NCBI RefSeq assembly: GCF_006715025.1
Contig: NZ_VFMK01000001.1
Coordinates: 3,720,001-3,784,000 of the forward strand
Length of the DNA: 64,000 nt
Reading direction: 5' to 3'
Source: Serratia fonticola
GTDB lineage: Bacteria > Pseudomonadota > Gammaproteobacteria > Enterobacterales > Enterobacteriaceae
In this document: one piece after another, positions 52,136 through 60,144 of the stretch
How the letters are laid out: every line of letters starts with the position of its first letter
Position numbering within the stretch: position 1 is the first letter of the stretch
Program-made: the position numbers and the translations under genes
The notes under the pieces: generated by a model
Told to the model about the DNA's origin: nothing
Databases searched by the model: none
The model's input: only the letters and a program-made list of their open reading frames with translations

Positions 52136-52642
52136 ATGCGTACTCAATCACTTTATCAAAACCATTTCAGTCAGGCTTCTCTGCCAGCAAGCCAGGCTGT
52201 AGCCACCTCTCAGGAGGGCAACAAAAATGGCCTCATCAGTGAACTTGTTTACAGTGAGCACCAATCCGTTGTGGCCCAGTTGCTGGTCCCGTTATTGCAA
52301 CAGTTAGGTCAGCAGTCTCGCTGGTTATTATGGCTGACGCCACAACAGAAACTTAGCAGGTCCTGGCTTAAGCAGGCCGGATTGCCCGTTAATAAAGTGG
52401 TGCAACTTAATCAAATCAGCCCGCTGGATACCGTCGATGCAATGGAAAAGGCGTTGTTGACAGGAAATTACAGCGTCATCCTTGGATGGTTACCCGATCT
52501 GACCGAAGAAGATCGTCTAAAATTAAGCCGTGCGGCAGAATTAGGAAACGCATATGGGTTTATTATGCGTCCACAAGGTGACACAGATGTCCCCCACAGA
52601 CACTATTCCACCCTAAAAATTCACTCTTCTTTGTATCATTAA
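52136..52642 (+). CDS. sulA: SOS cell-division inhibitor SulA
   Basis: SulA binds FtsZ and blocks septation during DNA damage, then is removed by Lon. From ATG 52136 the product is 168 residues, normal for the family (MRTQSLYQNHFSQASLPASQ). The core FtsZ-binding region (QQSRWLLWLTPQQKLSRSWL) is present, and the C-terminus ends SLYH as in Lon-degraded SulA proteins. The strong LexA box upstream shows SOS control. Confidence 0.96.
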   Translation: MRTQSLYQNHFSQASLPASQAVATSQEGNKNGLISELVYSEHQSVVAQLLVPLLQQLGQQSRWLLWLTPQQKLSRSWLKQAGLPVNKVVQLNQISPLDTVDAMEKALLTGNYSVILGWLPDLTEEDRLKLSRAAELGNAYGFIMRPQGDTDVPHRHYSTLKIHSSLYH

Positions 52643-53000
52643 GTAAATTTAGGATTTATCCCATCATTTTTATCCCCTTGCGTGACAACACCAGGGGGAT
52701 CATACACAAAGCGAGTACTGACGCGGTTTCTCCTCGATAATTGCGCAAAAACCACCCTCGTTTTCCCCCTCAATATGTTAGAAGATATGTCCAATTCCAC
52801 GTTTTTTTTTAGAGCTTTATCACATCACACTTGTAACTTTCGCGCCACGTTGTAGACTTTACATCGCCAAGGTTGCTCTATAACGCCAGAAAAACTGGCA
52901 GAGTAACAAACGAGGGCTCAAACCTTGGCGAAGGAATTTAAACCAAGGGCTTAAAAGCTTTAAAGCTCATTGCCTATTTGGATGATAACGAGGCGCAAAA
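52643..53000 (+). promoter_or_regulatory. ompA promoter and long 5' leader
   Basis: A promoter like that of E. coli ompA is seen: TTGTAA (52831-52836), 16 bases, TAGACT (52853-52858), then TTTACATCG as start region. The leader of about 135 bases holds a stable hairpin (GCCAG-aaaaa-CTGGC near 52886) and ends with the conserved GGATGATAACGAGGCGCAAA before the ATG. The long leader stabilises ompA mRNA and is the target of small-RNA control in E. coli. Confidence 0.8.
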
Positions 53001-54083
53001 ATGAAAAAGACAGCTATCGCATTAGCAGTGGCACTGGCTGGTTTCGCTACCGTAGCGCAAGCCGCCCCAAAAGACGACACTTGGTACACCGGTGCTAAAC
53101 TGGGTTGGTCCCAGTACCACGACACTGGTTTCTATGGTAACGGCTACGAAAATGGTATCGGCAACGGCCCTACCCATGAAAGCCAACTGGGTGCAGGTGC
53201 GTTTGTAGGTTATCAAGCAAACCAATACCTGGGCTTTGAAATGGGATATGACTGGCTTGGTCGTATGCCTTACAAAGGCAGCGTAAACAACGGTGCTTTC
53301 AAAGCGCAGGGCGTTCAACTGGCAGCTAAACTGAGCTACCCAGTAATGGACGATCTGGACATCTACACCCGTCTGGGTGGTATGGTTTGGCGTGCAGACT
53401 CTACCGCTCACTACGGTGCAACCGATGAGCGTCTGAGCAACCACGACACTGGCGTTTCTCCTCTGGCAGCAGTGGGTGTTGAATACGCACTGACCAAAAA
53501 CTGGGCTACTCGCCTGGACTACCAGTGGGTTAACAACATCGGTGACGCAGGTACCGTTGGTGCTCGTCCAGACAACGGCATGCTGAGCGTAGGTGTTTCC
53601 TACCGCTTTGGCCAAGACGAAGCAGCACCAGTAGTTGCTCCGGCTCCGGCTCCAGCTCCAGTTGTTGAAACCAAGAAGTTCACTCTGACTTCTGACGTTC
53701 TGTTCAACTTCAACAAAGCGACTCTGAAACCAGAAGGTCAACACGCTCTGGATCAGCTGTACACCCAACTGAGCTCACTGGATCCGAAAGACGGTTCAGT
53801 TGTTGTTCTGGGCTTCACCGACGCAGTCGGTTCTGCACAGTACAACCAGCGTCTGTCTGAGCAACGCGCTCAAAGCGTTGTTGATTACCTGATCTCTAAA
53901 GGTATTCCATCAGACAAGATTTCTGCACGTGGCATGGGTAAATCTAACCCAGTTACCGGTGACAGCTGTGGCTACCGCTCTGGCCGTGCAACCGCTGCAC
54001 AGATCGCATGTCTGGCTCCAGATCGTCGCGTAGAGATCGAAGTTAAAGGCATCAAAGAAGTTGTTTCTCAGCCTCAGGGCTAA
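53001..54083 (+). CDS. ompA: outer-membrane porin OmpA
   Basis: OmpA anchors the outer membrane to peptidoglycan. The 360-residue precursor has a signal peptide cut after AQA (mature APKDDTWYTGAKLGWSQYHD), an eight-strand barrel, a Pro-Ala hinge (VVAPAPAPAP) and a C-terminal OmpA peptidoglycan-binding domain (FTDAVGSAQYNQRLSEQRAQ ... LAPDRRVEIEV). A Cys pair lies in the C-terminal domain. Loop sequences are Serratia-like. Codon usage is that of a highly expressed gene. Confidence 0.98.
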   Translation: MKKTAIALAVALAGFATVAQAAPKDDTWYTGAKLGWSQYHDTGFYGNGYENGIGNGPTHESQLGAGAFVGYQANQYLGFEMGYDWLGRMPYKGSVNNGAFKAQGVQLAAKLSYPVMDDLDIYTRLGGMVWRADSTAHYGATDERLSNHDTGVSPLAAVGVEYALTKNWATRLDYQWVNNIGDAGTVGARPDNGMLSVGVSYRFGQDEAAPVVAPAPAPAPVVETKKFTLTSDVLFNFNKATLKPEGQHALDQLYTQLSSLDPKDGSVVVLGFTDAVGSAQYNQRLSEQRAQSVVDYLISKGIPSDKISARGMGKSNPVTGDSCGYRSGRATAAQIACLAPDRRVEIEVKGIKEVVSQPQG

Positions 54084-54102
54084 GTCATAACTTCTTAGTA
54101 AA

Positions 54103-54126
54103 AACCCCGCATTGCGGGGTTTTTTT
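54103..54126 (+). terminator. ompA intrinsic terminator
   Basis: AACCCCGC-att-GCGGGGTT followed by TTTTT. Confidence 0.95.
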
Positions 54127-54155
54127 ATGGCTTTTATTTTTCAGCTAACTTTTTG

Positions 54156-54614
54156 CTATCCATCGTCTTTACCCAGGATCGCTTTTAAATCCTGCTTCAG
54201 AGATGACATCTGGTTGGCATATTTCTCTTTACGCTCGGCATCCTCAATCAGTTGTACCACGGTTTCCGACAGCGTCACGCCCCGGCGGTGCGCCAAAGCA
54301 GCCAGGCGTTGCCAAACCAGAAATTCAAGATCGATGGATTTTTTGCGCGTATGTTGATGTTCTGAATTAAAATGACGTTTACGTCGGGCGCGGATAGTTT
54401 GCTTCATCCGGTTATCCAATGCCGGATTCATATGCTCATTGATCCATGCCAGCACTTTTACCGGTTCATTCTCCAGCTTCAGCAGCTCGTCAATAGCTTC
54501 CTGAGCAGCGCTGTTTTCAATGTGGCGAGTGATCAATTCACCTTCCCGGTGCTTTTTGACCAGGTACTTCCATTTCCAACCGCTCTCCAGATTTTCCAGT
54601 TGCTGATATTTCAT
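54156..54614 (-). CDS. matP: Ter macrodomain protein MatP
   Basis: MatP binds matS sites and condenses the chromosome terminus region. The 152-residue protein has the N-terminal four-helix part (MKYQQLENLESGWKWKYLVK) and the C-terminal ribbon-helix-helix with KKSIDLEFLVWQRLAALAHR. I saw no clear matS match in this window. It is divergent from lonH. Confidence 0.96.
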   Translation of the reverse strand: MKYQQLENLESGWKWKYLVKKHREGELITRHIENSAAQEAIDELLKLENEPVKVLAWINEHMNPALDNRMKQTIRARRKRHFNSEHQHTRKKSIDLEFLVWQRLAALAHRRGVTLSETVVQLIEDAERKEKYANQMSSLKQDLKAILGKDDG

Positions 54615-54802
54615 CGTGATCTCTTCTGTGACCGCGTAACTTTAGTAAGCATAACAGCTTTACACCGATTTTCCCCGGCAATTACGCCTTCTTTTAGCGT
54701 GTTTTTTGCACAGTTGTCATGTGATGTCAAACTACCGCACCTCAACAATGACTCTGCATGTATCAAGCTGGCGTTATTCTTGTATAATCGCCCTTTCCCT
54801 TT

Positions 54803-56572
54803 TTGACGATTGCATCTAACACTTTGACCAATAATCGACTTGAATGGCAATCTCTGTTGCCTGCCGCTACGCCTTATCAGGCTATTTTTGATTCCGCTGC
54901 TCAATTGGCTCCTGTCGCCTTTTCGGCTATCCAGCCCCGTTTGGAGAATGCGTTGACGCTGTTCCTGCACCCGCAGTCTCAGCCACGATTCATGCTGCTC
55001 AAAGCCCAGGAAACCCGCGAGTATCTGGCGTTAATCGCCCGCGCGGCAAAACAGTTGCAACCACAGCCTGGCATAAAAGGCAGCCGTTATGTGATTGAAG
55101 GAGGCACCGCCCACATCGAAACCGCCGTTGGCGATGACGAGCCTTTTGCGGCAAAGGGCGCTTGTGTTTACCAGGAATGGATCGAGCCTGAACAGCTGTT
55201 TGGCTGCGTCAGAATACATAACGGTGAGATCCATTTGCAGCCAGGTCTGATTCATCAGGCTAACGGGGGCGTTCTGATCCTCTCGGCTCGAGCCTTATTG
55301 GCACAGCCGCTTTTGTGGCTGCGCCTCAAACAGATGATCACCCAACGCCAATTCCAGTGGCTCACTCCGGATGAAACGCGCCCCCTGCCGATTTCCATTC
55401 CGCCAATGCCGTTAGAATTGCACCTGATTGTGCTTGGCGATCGGCACGGTCTGGCTGATTTCCACGACATGGAGCCGGAGCTGTGCGAACAGGCCATTTA
55501 TGGTGAATACGAAGACGATCTGCAACTCACCGAAGCCGACGATATGGCGCAATGGTGTAGTTATGTCAATAGCATCATCACAGAACAGCAATTACTCCCG
55601 TTGGCGGCAGACGCCTGGCATCCTCTAATGGTTCAGGCGGTGCGCTATACCGGCGATCAAGGTAACCTACCGCTCTCCCCATTGTGGATCAGCCAGCAGC
55701 TCTCTGAGGCTGCTCTGTATGCCGAGGAGCAGCAGATCACGGCCAAAGCGTTGGAAGCGGCACTGAATGCCCGTGAATGGCGTGAAAGCTATCTTGCCGA
55801 GCGTATGCAGGATGAGATCGAGCTTGGCCAGATCATGATCGAAACCGAAGGTGAAGTCATCGGTCAGATTAATGGTCTGTCCGTGTTGGATTACCCAGGA
55901 CACCCGCGGAGTTTTGGGGAACCTTCACGCATTAGCTGCGTGGTTCATCTCGGTGATGGTGAATTTACTGACGTTGAGCGTAAAGCCGAATTGGGGGGCA
56001 ATCTGCACGCCAAGGGCATGATGATCATGCAGGCGTTCCTGATCTCTGAGTTGGAACTCGACCAACAGCTCCCCTTCTCCGCCTCCATCGTCTTCGAGCA
56101 ATCCTACGGAGAGGTGGATGGTGACAGCGCCTCATTAGCAGAGCTTTGTGCGTTGATTAGCGCGTTGTCCCAGCAACCGATCACTCAGCAAATCGCGGTG
56201 ACCGGTTCCGTAGACCAATTTGGCAACGTGCAGCCCATCGGGGGAGTAAACGAAAAAATCGAAGGTTTCTTCGAAGTCTGTTTGCGTCGTGGCCTGACAG
56301 GTAAGCAAGGGGTTATCCTGCCTGAAAGTAACGTACGTCATCTCTGTCTGCGTCCGGACGTCGTTGAAGCCGTACGTGAGGGGCAATTCCATTTGTGGGC
56401 GGTAGACAGCGCCGCGCAGGCCCTGCCATTATTAACCGGATATCCATATTCCGATGAACAACAGCCTAACTTGCTGGCTGCCATCCAGGAGCGGATAGCA
56501 CAAGTGAACCCACAAGAACGTCGTCAGTGGCCATGGCCATTACGTTGGCTCAACTGGTTCAACCACGGCTGA
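54803..56572 (+). CDS. lonH: Lon-like ATP-dependent protease family protein YcbZ (LonH)
   Basis: The 589-residue protein has a degenerate AAA-type N-terminal half and a C-terminal Lon protease domain with Ser442 (DGDSASLAEL) and Lys485 (NEKIEGFF), a dyad spaced 43 residues as in Lon. The start is a TTG at 54803, giving MTIASNTLTNNRLEW; this matches the E. coli MTI... start. Substrates are unknown. fabA follows after 68 bases. Confidence 0.92.
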   Translation: MTIASNTLTNNRLEWQSLLPAATPYQAIFDSAAQLAPVAFSAIQPRLENALTLFLHPQSQPRFMLLKAQETREYLALIARAAKQLQPQPGIKGSRYVIEGGTAHIETAVGDDEPFAAKGACVYQEWIEPEQLFGCVRIHNGEIHLQPGLIHQANGGVLILSARALLAQPLLWLRLKQMITQRQFQWLTPDETRPLPISIPPMPLELHLIVLGDRHGLADFHDMEPELCEQAIYGEYEDDLQLTEADDMAQWCSYVNSIITEQQLLPLAADAWHPLMVQAVRYTGDQGNLPLSPLWISQQLSEAALYAEEQQITAKALEAALNAREWRESYLAERMQDEIELGQIMIETEGEVIGQINGLSVLDYPGHPRSFGEPSRISCVVHLGDGEFTDVERKAELGGNLHAKGMMIMQAFLISELELDQQLPFSASIVFEQSYGEVDGDSASLAELCALISALSQQPITQQIAVTGSVDQFGNVQPIGGVNEKIEGFFEVCLRRGLTGKQGVILPESNVRHLCLRPDVVEAVREGQFHLWAVDSAAQALPLLTGYPYSDEQQPNLLAAIQERIAQVNPQERRQWPWPLRWLNWFNHG

Positions 56573-56584
56573 TCGGACTTGTTC
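56568..56584 (+). promoter_or_regulatory. FadR operator of fabA
   Basis: GCTGATCGGACTTGTTC matches the known E. coli fabA FadR site, where FadR activates transcription. It overlaps the end of lonH. Confidence 0.8.
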
Positions 56585-56602
56585 AGCGTACACGTGTAAG
56601 CT
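56585..56602 (+). promoter_or_regulatory. FabR operator of fabA
   Basis: AGCGTACACGTGTAAGCT is a near-perfect palindrome and differs by one base from the E. coli fabA FabR site. FabR represses unsaturated fatty-acid genes. Confidence 0.8.
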
Positions 56603-56640
56603 AATCTGCGTCCTTCATTAAAATAAGGCTTACTGAAAAC

Positions 56641-57159
56641 ATGGTAGATAAACGCGAATCCTATACAAAAGAAGACCTCGAAGCATCTGGCCGTGGCGAG
56701 CTGTTTGGCGCTGGCGGTCCACCGTTGCCAGCAGGTAACATGCTCATGATGGACCGCGTGGTCAAAATGACCGAAGACGGTGGCAGCCACAATAAAGGCT
56801 ATGTCGAAGCAGAACTGGATATCAACCCCGATCTTTGGTTCTTTGGTTGCCACTTTATCGGCGATCCTGTGATGCCAGGTTGCCTGGGTCTGGATGCCAT
56901 GTGGCAACTGGTTGGTTTTTACCTGGGCTGGCTCGGTGGCGAAGGCAAAGGCCGCGCACTGGGTGTGGGTGAGGTTAAATTCACCGGTCAGGTACTGCCA
57001 ACCGCCAAGAAAGTGACTTATCGTATCAACTTCAAGCGCGTGATCACCCGCAAACTGATTATGGGTGTGGCCGATGGTGAAGTGCTGGTTGATGGCAAAG
57101 TGATTTATACCGCCAGCGATCTGAAAGTGGGCCTGTTCAAGGACACAGAAGCGTTCTAA
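56641..57159 (+). CDS. fabA: 3-hydroxydecanoyl-ACP dehydratase/isomerase FabA
   Basis: FabA dehydrates and isomerises C10 intermediates, the branch point to unsaturated fatty acids. The 172-residue protein has catalytic His71 (FFGCHFIGDPVMPG) and Asp85 (GLDAMWQL). FadR and FabR operators lie just upstream. Confidence 0.98.
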   Translation: MVDKRESYTKEDLEASGRGELFGAGGPPLPAGNMLMMDRVVKMTEDGGSHNKGYVEAELDINPDLWFFGCHFIGDPVMPGCLGLDAMWQLVGFYLGWLGGEGKGRALGVGEVKFTGQVLPTAKKVTYRINFKRVITRKLIMGVADGEVLVDGKVIYTASDLKVGLFKDTEAF

Positions 57160-57167
57160 ACGCCATC

Positions 57168-57198
57168 ACGGCGGTCCTTGCTGGCCGCCGTTTATTTT
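57168..57198 (+). terminator. fabA terminator
   Basis: ACGGCGG ... CCGCCGT stem with a 10-base loop, followed by TTATTTT. Confidence 0.8.
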
Positions 57199-57285
57199 CC
57201 CATATTTGTCGTTTTATCGCTGCCCAGGGCTGAGCTCCACTCGTGATTAGTGACTACAATAAATGAATCCACTAATGAGGATATC

Positions 57286-57810
57286 ATGAAGAAAACCCGT
57301 TTCACCCATACTCCCTGCCCCATTGCCCGCACGTTGGATCGCGTGGGGGAATGGTGGAGTATCTTGATCTTGCGGGATGCATTTCATGGGCTCTCGAAAT
57401 TTGACGAATTTCAGCAAAGCCTGGGATTGTCCCCCACCTTACTGACGCGTCGGCTTAAATTCCTGGTGGACAGCGGTATCTTGTACAAACAGCGCTACCA
57501 AACCCGACCGGTACGCTACGATTATCTGTTAACCGAACGTGGCAAAGATTTCTTTCCGGTACTGGTCACGCTGTTTCATTGGGGAAATACCCATTTGGCC
57601 GAAGAAGGTATCGCGGCGGAACTGGTCGATCGTCGCAATGGCCAAGCGATACAACCTCAATTGATCGATACCTTGACCCAGCACCCCGTAACCTTGCAGC
57701 ACGTCACGCTGGCGCCTGGTCCAGCCGCAGGCGAAGCCATGTCGCAGCGTGCCCTTCGCATGCAACACCATTACGCATTACTCGCAGAATCACCTAAGGA
57801 GTCATTATGA
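57286..57810 (+). CDS. HxlR-family transcriptional regulator
   Basis: The 174-residue product from ATG 57286 (GAGGA upstream) has the HxlR winged helix: CPIARTLDRVGEWWSILILR, FDEFQQSLGLSPTLLTRRLK and the wing YDYLLTERGKDF. Cys9 in TPCPIA is the conserved, often redox- or ligand-sensing, residue. Its stop overlaps the next gene by ATGA, so it is cotranscribed with the ketoacyl synthase and probably controls it. This gene is not part of the E. coli order. Confidence 0.88.
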   Translation: MKKTRFTHTPCPIARTLDRVGEWWSILILRDAFHGLSKFDEFQQSLGLSPTLLTRRLKFLVDSGILYKQRYQTRPVRYDYLLTERGKDFFPVLVTLFHWGNTHLAEEGIAAELVDRRNGQAIQPQLIDTLTQHPVTLQHVTLAPGPAAGEAMSQRALRMQHHYALLAESPKESL

Positions 57811-59081
57811 GCAGTCGTCGTATAGTTATTACCGGTATGGGGGCCGTCTCTCCGCTTGGTTGTGGTGTTGAGTTCATATGGCAACGTTTGCTGGCTGGAC
57901 AGTCCGGTATCAGTCCCTTACCAGAAACCATGGTGGCTGATTTGCCGGTTAAGATTGGTGGTCAGGTACCGACGTTGGAGCAGGATGCTCAGGCCGGTTT
58001 TAATCCTGACGCGTCCGTCGCACCAAAAGACCAGAAGAAAATGGATAGATTTATCCTGCTGGCGATGGCCGCTGCCGACGAAGCCGTTCGCCAATCCGGT
58101 TGGGTTGCGGATACGGAGGATAAACAAGAGCGTACCGCCACCGTCATTGCTTCAGGCATCGGGGGGTTCCCCGCGATTGCCCATGCGGTGCGCACCACCG
58201 ATAGCCGGGGCCCTAAACGCCTTTCGCCGTTTACCATTCCTTCTTTTCTGGTCAACCTGGCTGCCGGGCATGTCTCCATCAAGCACCAATTCAAAGGCCC
58301 AATCGGCGCACCGGTCACTGCCTGCGCTGCCGGTGTTCAGGCCATTGGTGATGCCGTGCGTATGATCCGCAACGATGAGGCCGATATCGCCCTGTGCGGT
58401 GGTACGGAAGCCGCTATTGATACCGTCAGCCTGGGGGGATTTGCCGCCGCTCGTGCCATGTCAACGGCCTCTGCTGACGCTGCAACCAAAGCATCACGGC
58501 CGTTTGATAGCGCCAGAGATGGTTTTGTGATGGGCGAAGGCGCAGGGATGTTGGTTATCGAGACTCTGGAGCATGCTCTGGCTCGCGGTGCCAAACCCTT
58601 GGCAGAAATTGTCGGCTATGGCACCAGCGCGGACGCGTATCACATGACTTCTGGCGCAGAAGATGGCAACGGTGCCTACCGGGCAATGAAAATTGCGTTG
58701 AGGCAGGCCAAGGTCACGCCCGATCAAGTCCAACATCTGAATGCCCATGCCACCTCAACGCCGGTGGGCGATCTGGGCGAAATTAACGCTATCAAACACC
58801 TGTTTGGCACCGAGGGGCATATCGCCGTCACCTCAACCAAATCCGCTACTGGCCATCTGCTGGGTGCTGCTGGCGGATTAGAAACCATTTTTACCGCCTT
58901 AGCACTGCGTGACCAAATCGCTCCTGCGACCCTGAATCTGGATAATCCAGATCCTGCCGCTGCGGGATTAAATCTGGTGGCGAATAAAGCGCAAGCGATG
59001 GCGATGACCTACGCCCTGTCGAACGGATTTGGCTTTGGCGGTGTGAATGCGAGTATTTTGCTGAAACGCTGGCAGGAATGA
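57807..59081 (+). CDS. FabF-like beta-ketoacyl-ACP synthase II paralogue
   Basis: The 424-residue thiolase-fold enzyme has the full KAS II triad: Cys173 (VTACAAG), His314 (NAHATSTPVGD) and His350 (SATGHLLGAAGG). It elongates acyl-ACP with malonyl-ACP. It is coupled to an HxlR regulator and lies beside fabA, away from the usual fabF locus, so it is probably an accessory copy under its own control. Substrate preference is not readable. Confidence 0.9.
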   Translation: MSSRRIVITGMGAVSPLGCGVEFIWQRLLAGQSGISPLPETMVADLPVKIGGQVPTLEQDAQAGFNPDASVAPKDQKKMDRFILLAMAAADEAVRQSGWVADTEDKQERTATVIASGIGGFPAIAHAVRTTDSRGPKRLSPFTIPSFLVNLAAGHVSIKHQFKGPIGAPVTACAAGVQAIGDAVRMIRNDEADIALCGGTEAAIDTVSLGGFAAARAMSTASADAATKASRPFDSARDGFVMGEGAGMLVIETLEHALARGAKPLAEIVGYGTSADAYHMTSGAEDGNGAYRAMKIALRQAKVTPDQVQHLNAHATSTPVGDLGEINAIKHLFGTEGHIAVTSTKSATGHLLGAAGGLETIFTALALRDQIAPATLNLDNPDPAAAGLNLVANKAQAMAMTYALSNGFGFGGVNASILLKRWQE

Positions 59082-59099
59082 CTTTATCTTTCTAACGAA

Positions 59100-59121
59100 A
59101 ACCTCCGCCTTGGCGGAGGTT
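59100..59121. terminator. bidirectional terminator between FabF-like gene and rmf
   Basis: AACCTCCGCC-tt-GGCGGAGGTT, 10-bp perfect stem between convergent genes. Confidence 0.88.
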
Positions 59122-59147
59122 ATTCCTTATTCATGACAGAGAGCCGC

Positions 59148-59315
59148 TTAAGCGGTCACAGCCCTGTCCTCCATGGCTTTTCGCCACCCTCCCAGCCAGT
59201 TAGCCCGGGCGTCTAAAGATTGATAGGGACAAAGTTCCCTTGAACGCCCTGCAATACCTGCTTGATAACCGCGTGATTGAGCCCGCTCCAGACGATCTCT
59301 TTTCTGTCTCTTCAT
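59148..59315 (-). CDS. rmf: ribosome modulation factor RMF
   Basis: RMF drives 70S ribosomes into inactive 100S dimers in stationary phase. The 55-residue product reads MKRQKRDRLERAQSRGYQAG ... and ends WLGGWRKAMEDRAVTA, matching the E. coli protein closely along its length. It lies downstream of pqiC on the same strand, as in E. coli. Confidence 0.96.
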   Translation of the reverse strand: MKRQKRDRLERAQSRGYQAGIAGRSRELCPYQSLDARANWLGGWRKAMEDRAVTA

Positions 59316-59513
59316 GCCTCGTTTCCCTCATTTTTACTCTGGTGGAAAGAAAACAATGGCCGCATGAAATACAGCCACCTTTAAGCAATAGCGCTAAATG
59401 ACGCGAAGATCAATGTTCAAATTTCACATCAATGTCATATTTGTGAGCTACGCACGGCGAATACGCTAAGTGGCTGATAAGTCTAAGCTGGCGATAATAC
59501 ACTGATATAAAAC
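59316..59513 (-). promoter_or_regulatory. rmf upstream region
   Basis: About 200 AT-rich bases between the pqi terminator and rmf must hold the rmf promoter. I cannot point to convincing -35/-10 boxes. Confidence 0.4.
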
Positions 59514-59554
59514 AAAAAAATCCCGGAAAAGCATTTTCATACGCTTTGCCGGGA
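59514..59554 (-). terminator. pqi operon terminator
   Basis: On the minus strand TCCCGGCAAAGC and GCTTTTCCGGGA pair (one mismatch) and are followed by seven T residues. Confidence 0.85.
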
Positions 59555-59586
59555 GTAGGGTTAGACCGTTTTGCTACAAGCTATGA

Positions 59587-60144
59587 TTAAAGGCGAGCCG
59601 CCTGGCTGGCTATCACCTGCGCCTCCTGCAACCAGCCTTGGGCCAGCGTACGCACCAGCGCATCATACCCATCTTCATCCTGTTTCAATTCCAGGCTGAA
59701 TGGCCGTTTGATCAGATTCCCCTGATGGCTCAGCACCCATTCACCGCGAATGATCGCCTTGCCATCATAGCGGCCATGGAAGCCGCTGATGGTCACGTTA
59801 AGCACGTCCTGATCGCTGCTCATCGGTTGTGATGATACGACCCAACCTGGCAATGCACTGCTCAGGTTAGTCAGCAGCGTCTGCTGCAGTTGCTGATCCA
59901 GGGGGCTGGCCCAAAGGTTGTTTTGCCCAATCACAAACTGCACGTCGTTGGTCTGATACACCACACCACTCTGCGCCAGGAAGTCTGCCACATTGACATG
60001 TTCCAGCCAGAGTTGGCGCGTTGCAGCGGTTCCACTGACCTGAACCGGCGTTCCCAACGCCGGTAACTGGTAGTAGGTTTTGCCTGGTGTACTGCTACAG
60101 GCACTCAGTAATAGCGCCAGGGCTACCGGGATCCATTTCATCAT
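59587..60144 (-). CDS. pqiC: outer-membrane lipoprotein PqiC
   Basis: PqiC is the lipoprotein partner of the PqiB MCE bridge in intermembrane lipid transport. The 185-residue product has lipobox LLLSAC (Cys16) and the ABC-type auxiliary lipoprotein pattern (YYQLPALGTPVQVSGTAATR). It overlaps pqiB by 4 bases. Confidence 0.94.
   Translation of the reverse strand: MMKWIPVALALLLSACSSTPGKTYYQLPALGTPVQVSGTAATRQLWLEHVNVADFLAQSGVVYQTNDVQFVIGQNNLWASPLDQQLQQTLLTNLSSALPGWVVSSQPMSSDQDVLNVTISGFHGRYDGKAIIRGEWVLSHQGNLIKRPFSLELKQDEDGYDALVRTLAQGWLQEAQVIASQAARL

Noticed and set aside
53022..53768. 248-codon minus-strand frame opposite ompA
   Set aside because: Long antisense frames are expected opposite strongly codon-biased genes; the sequence has no protein-like features.
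54156..54614. matS site near matP
   Set aside because: I looked for GTGAC-RNY-GTCAC and found no acceptable match in the window.
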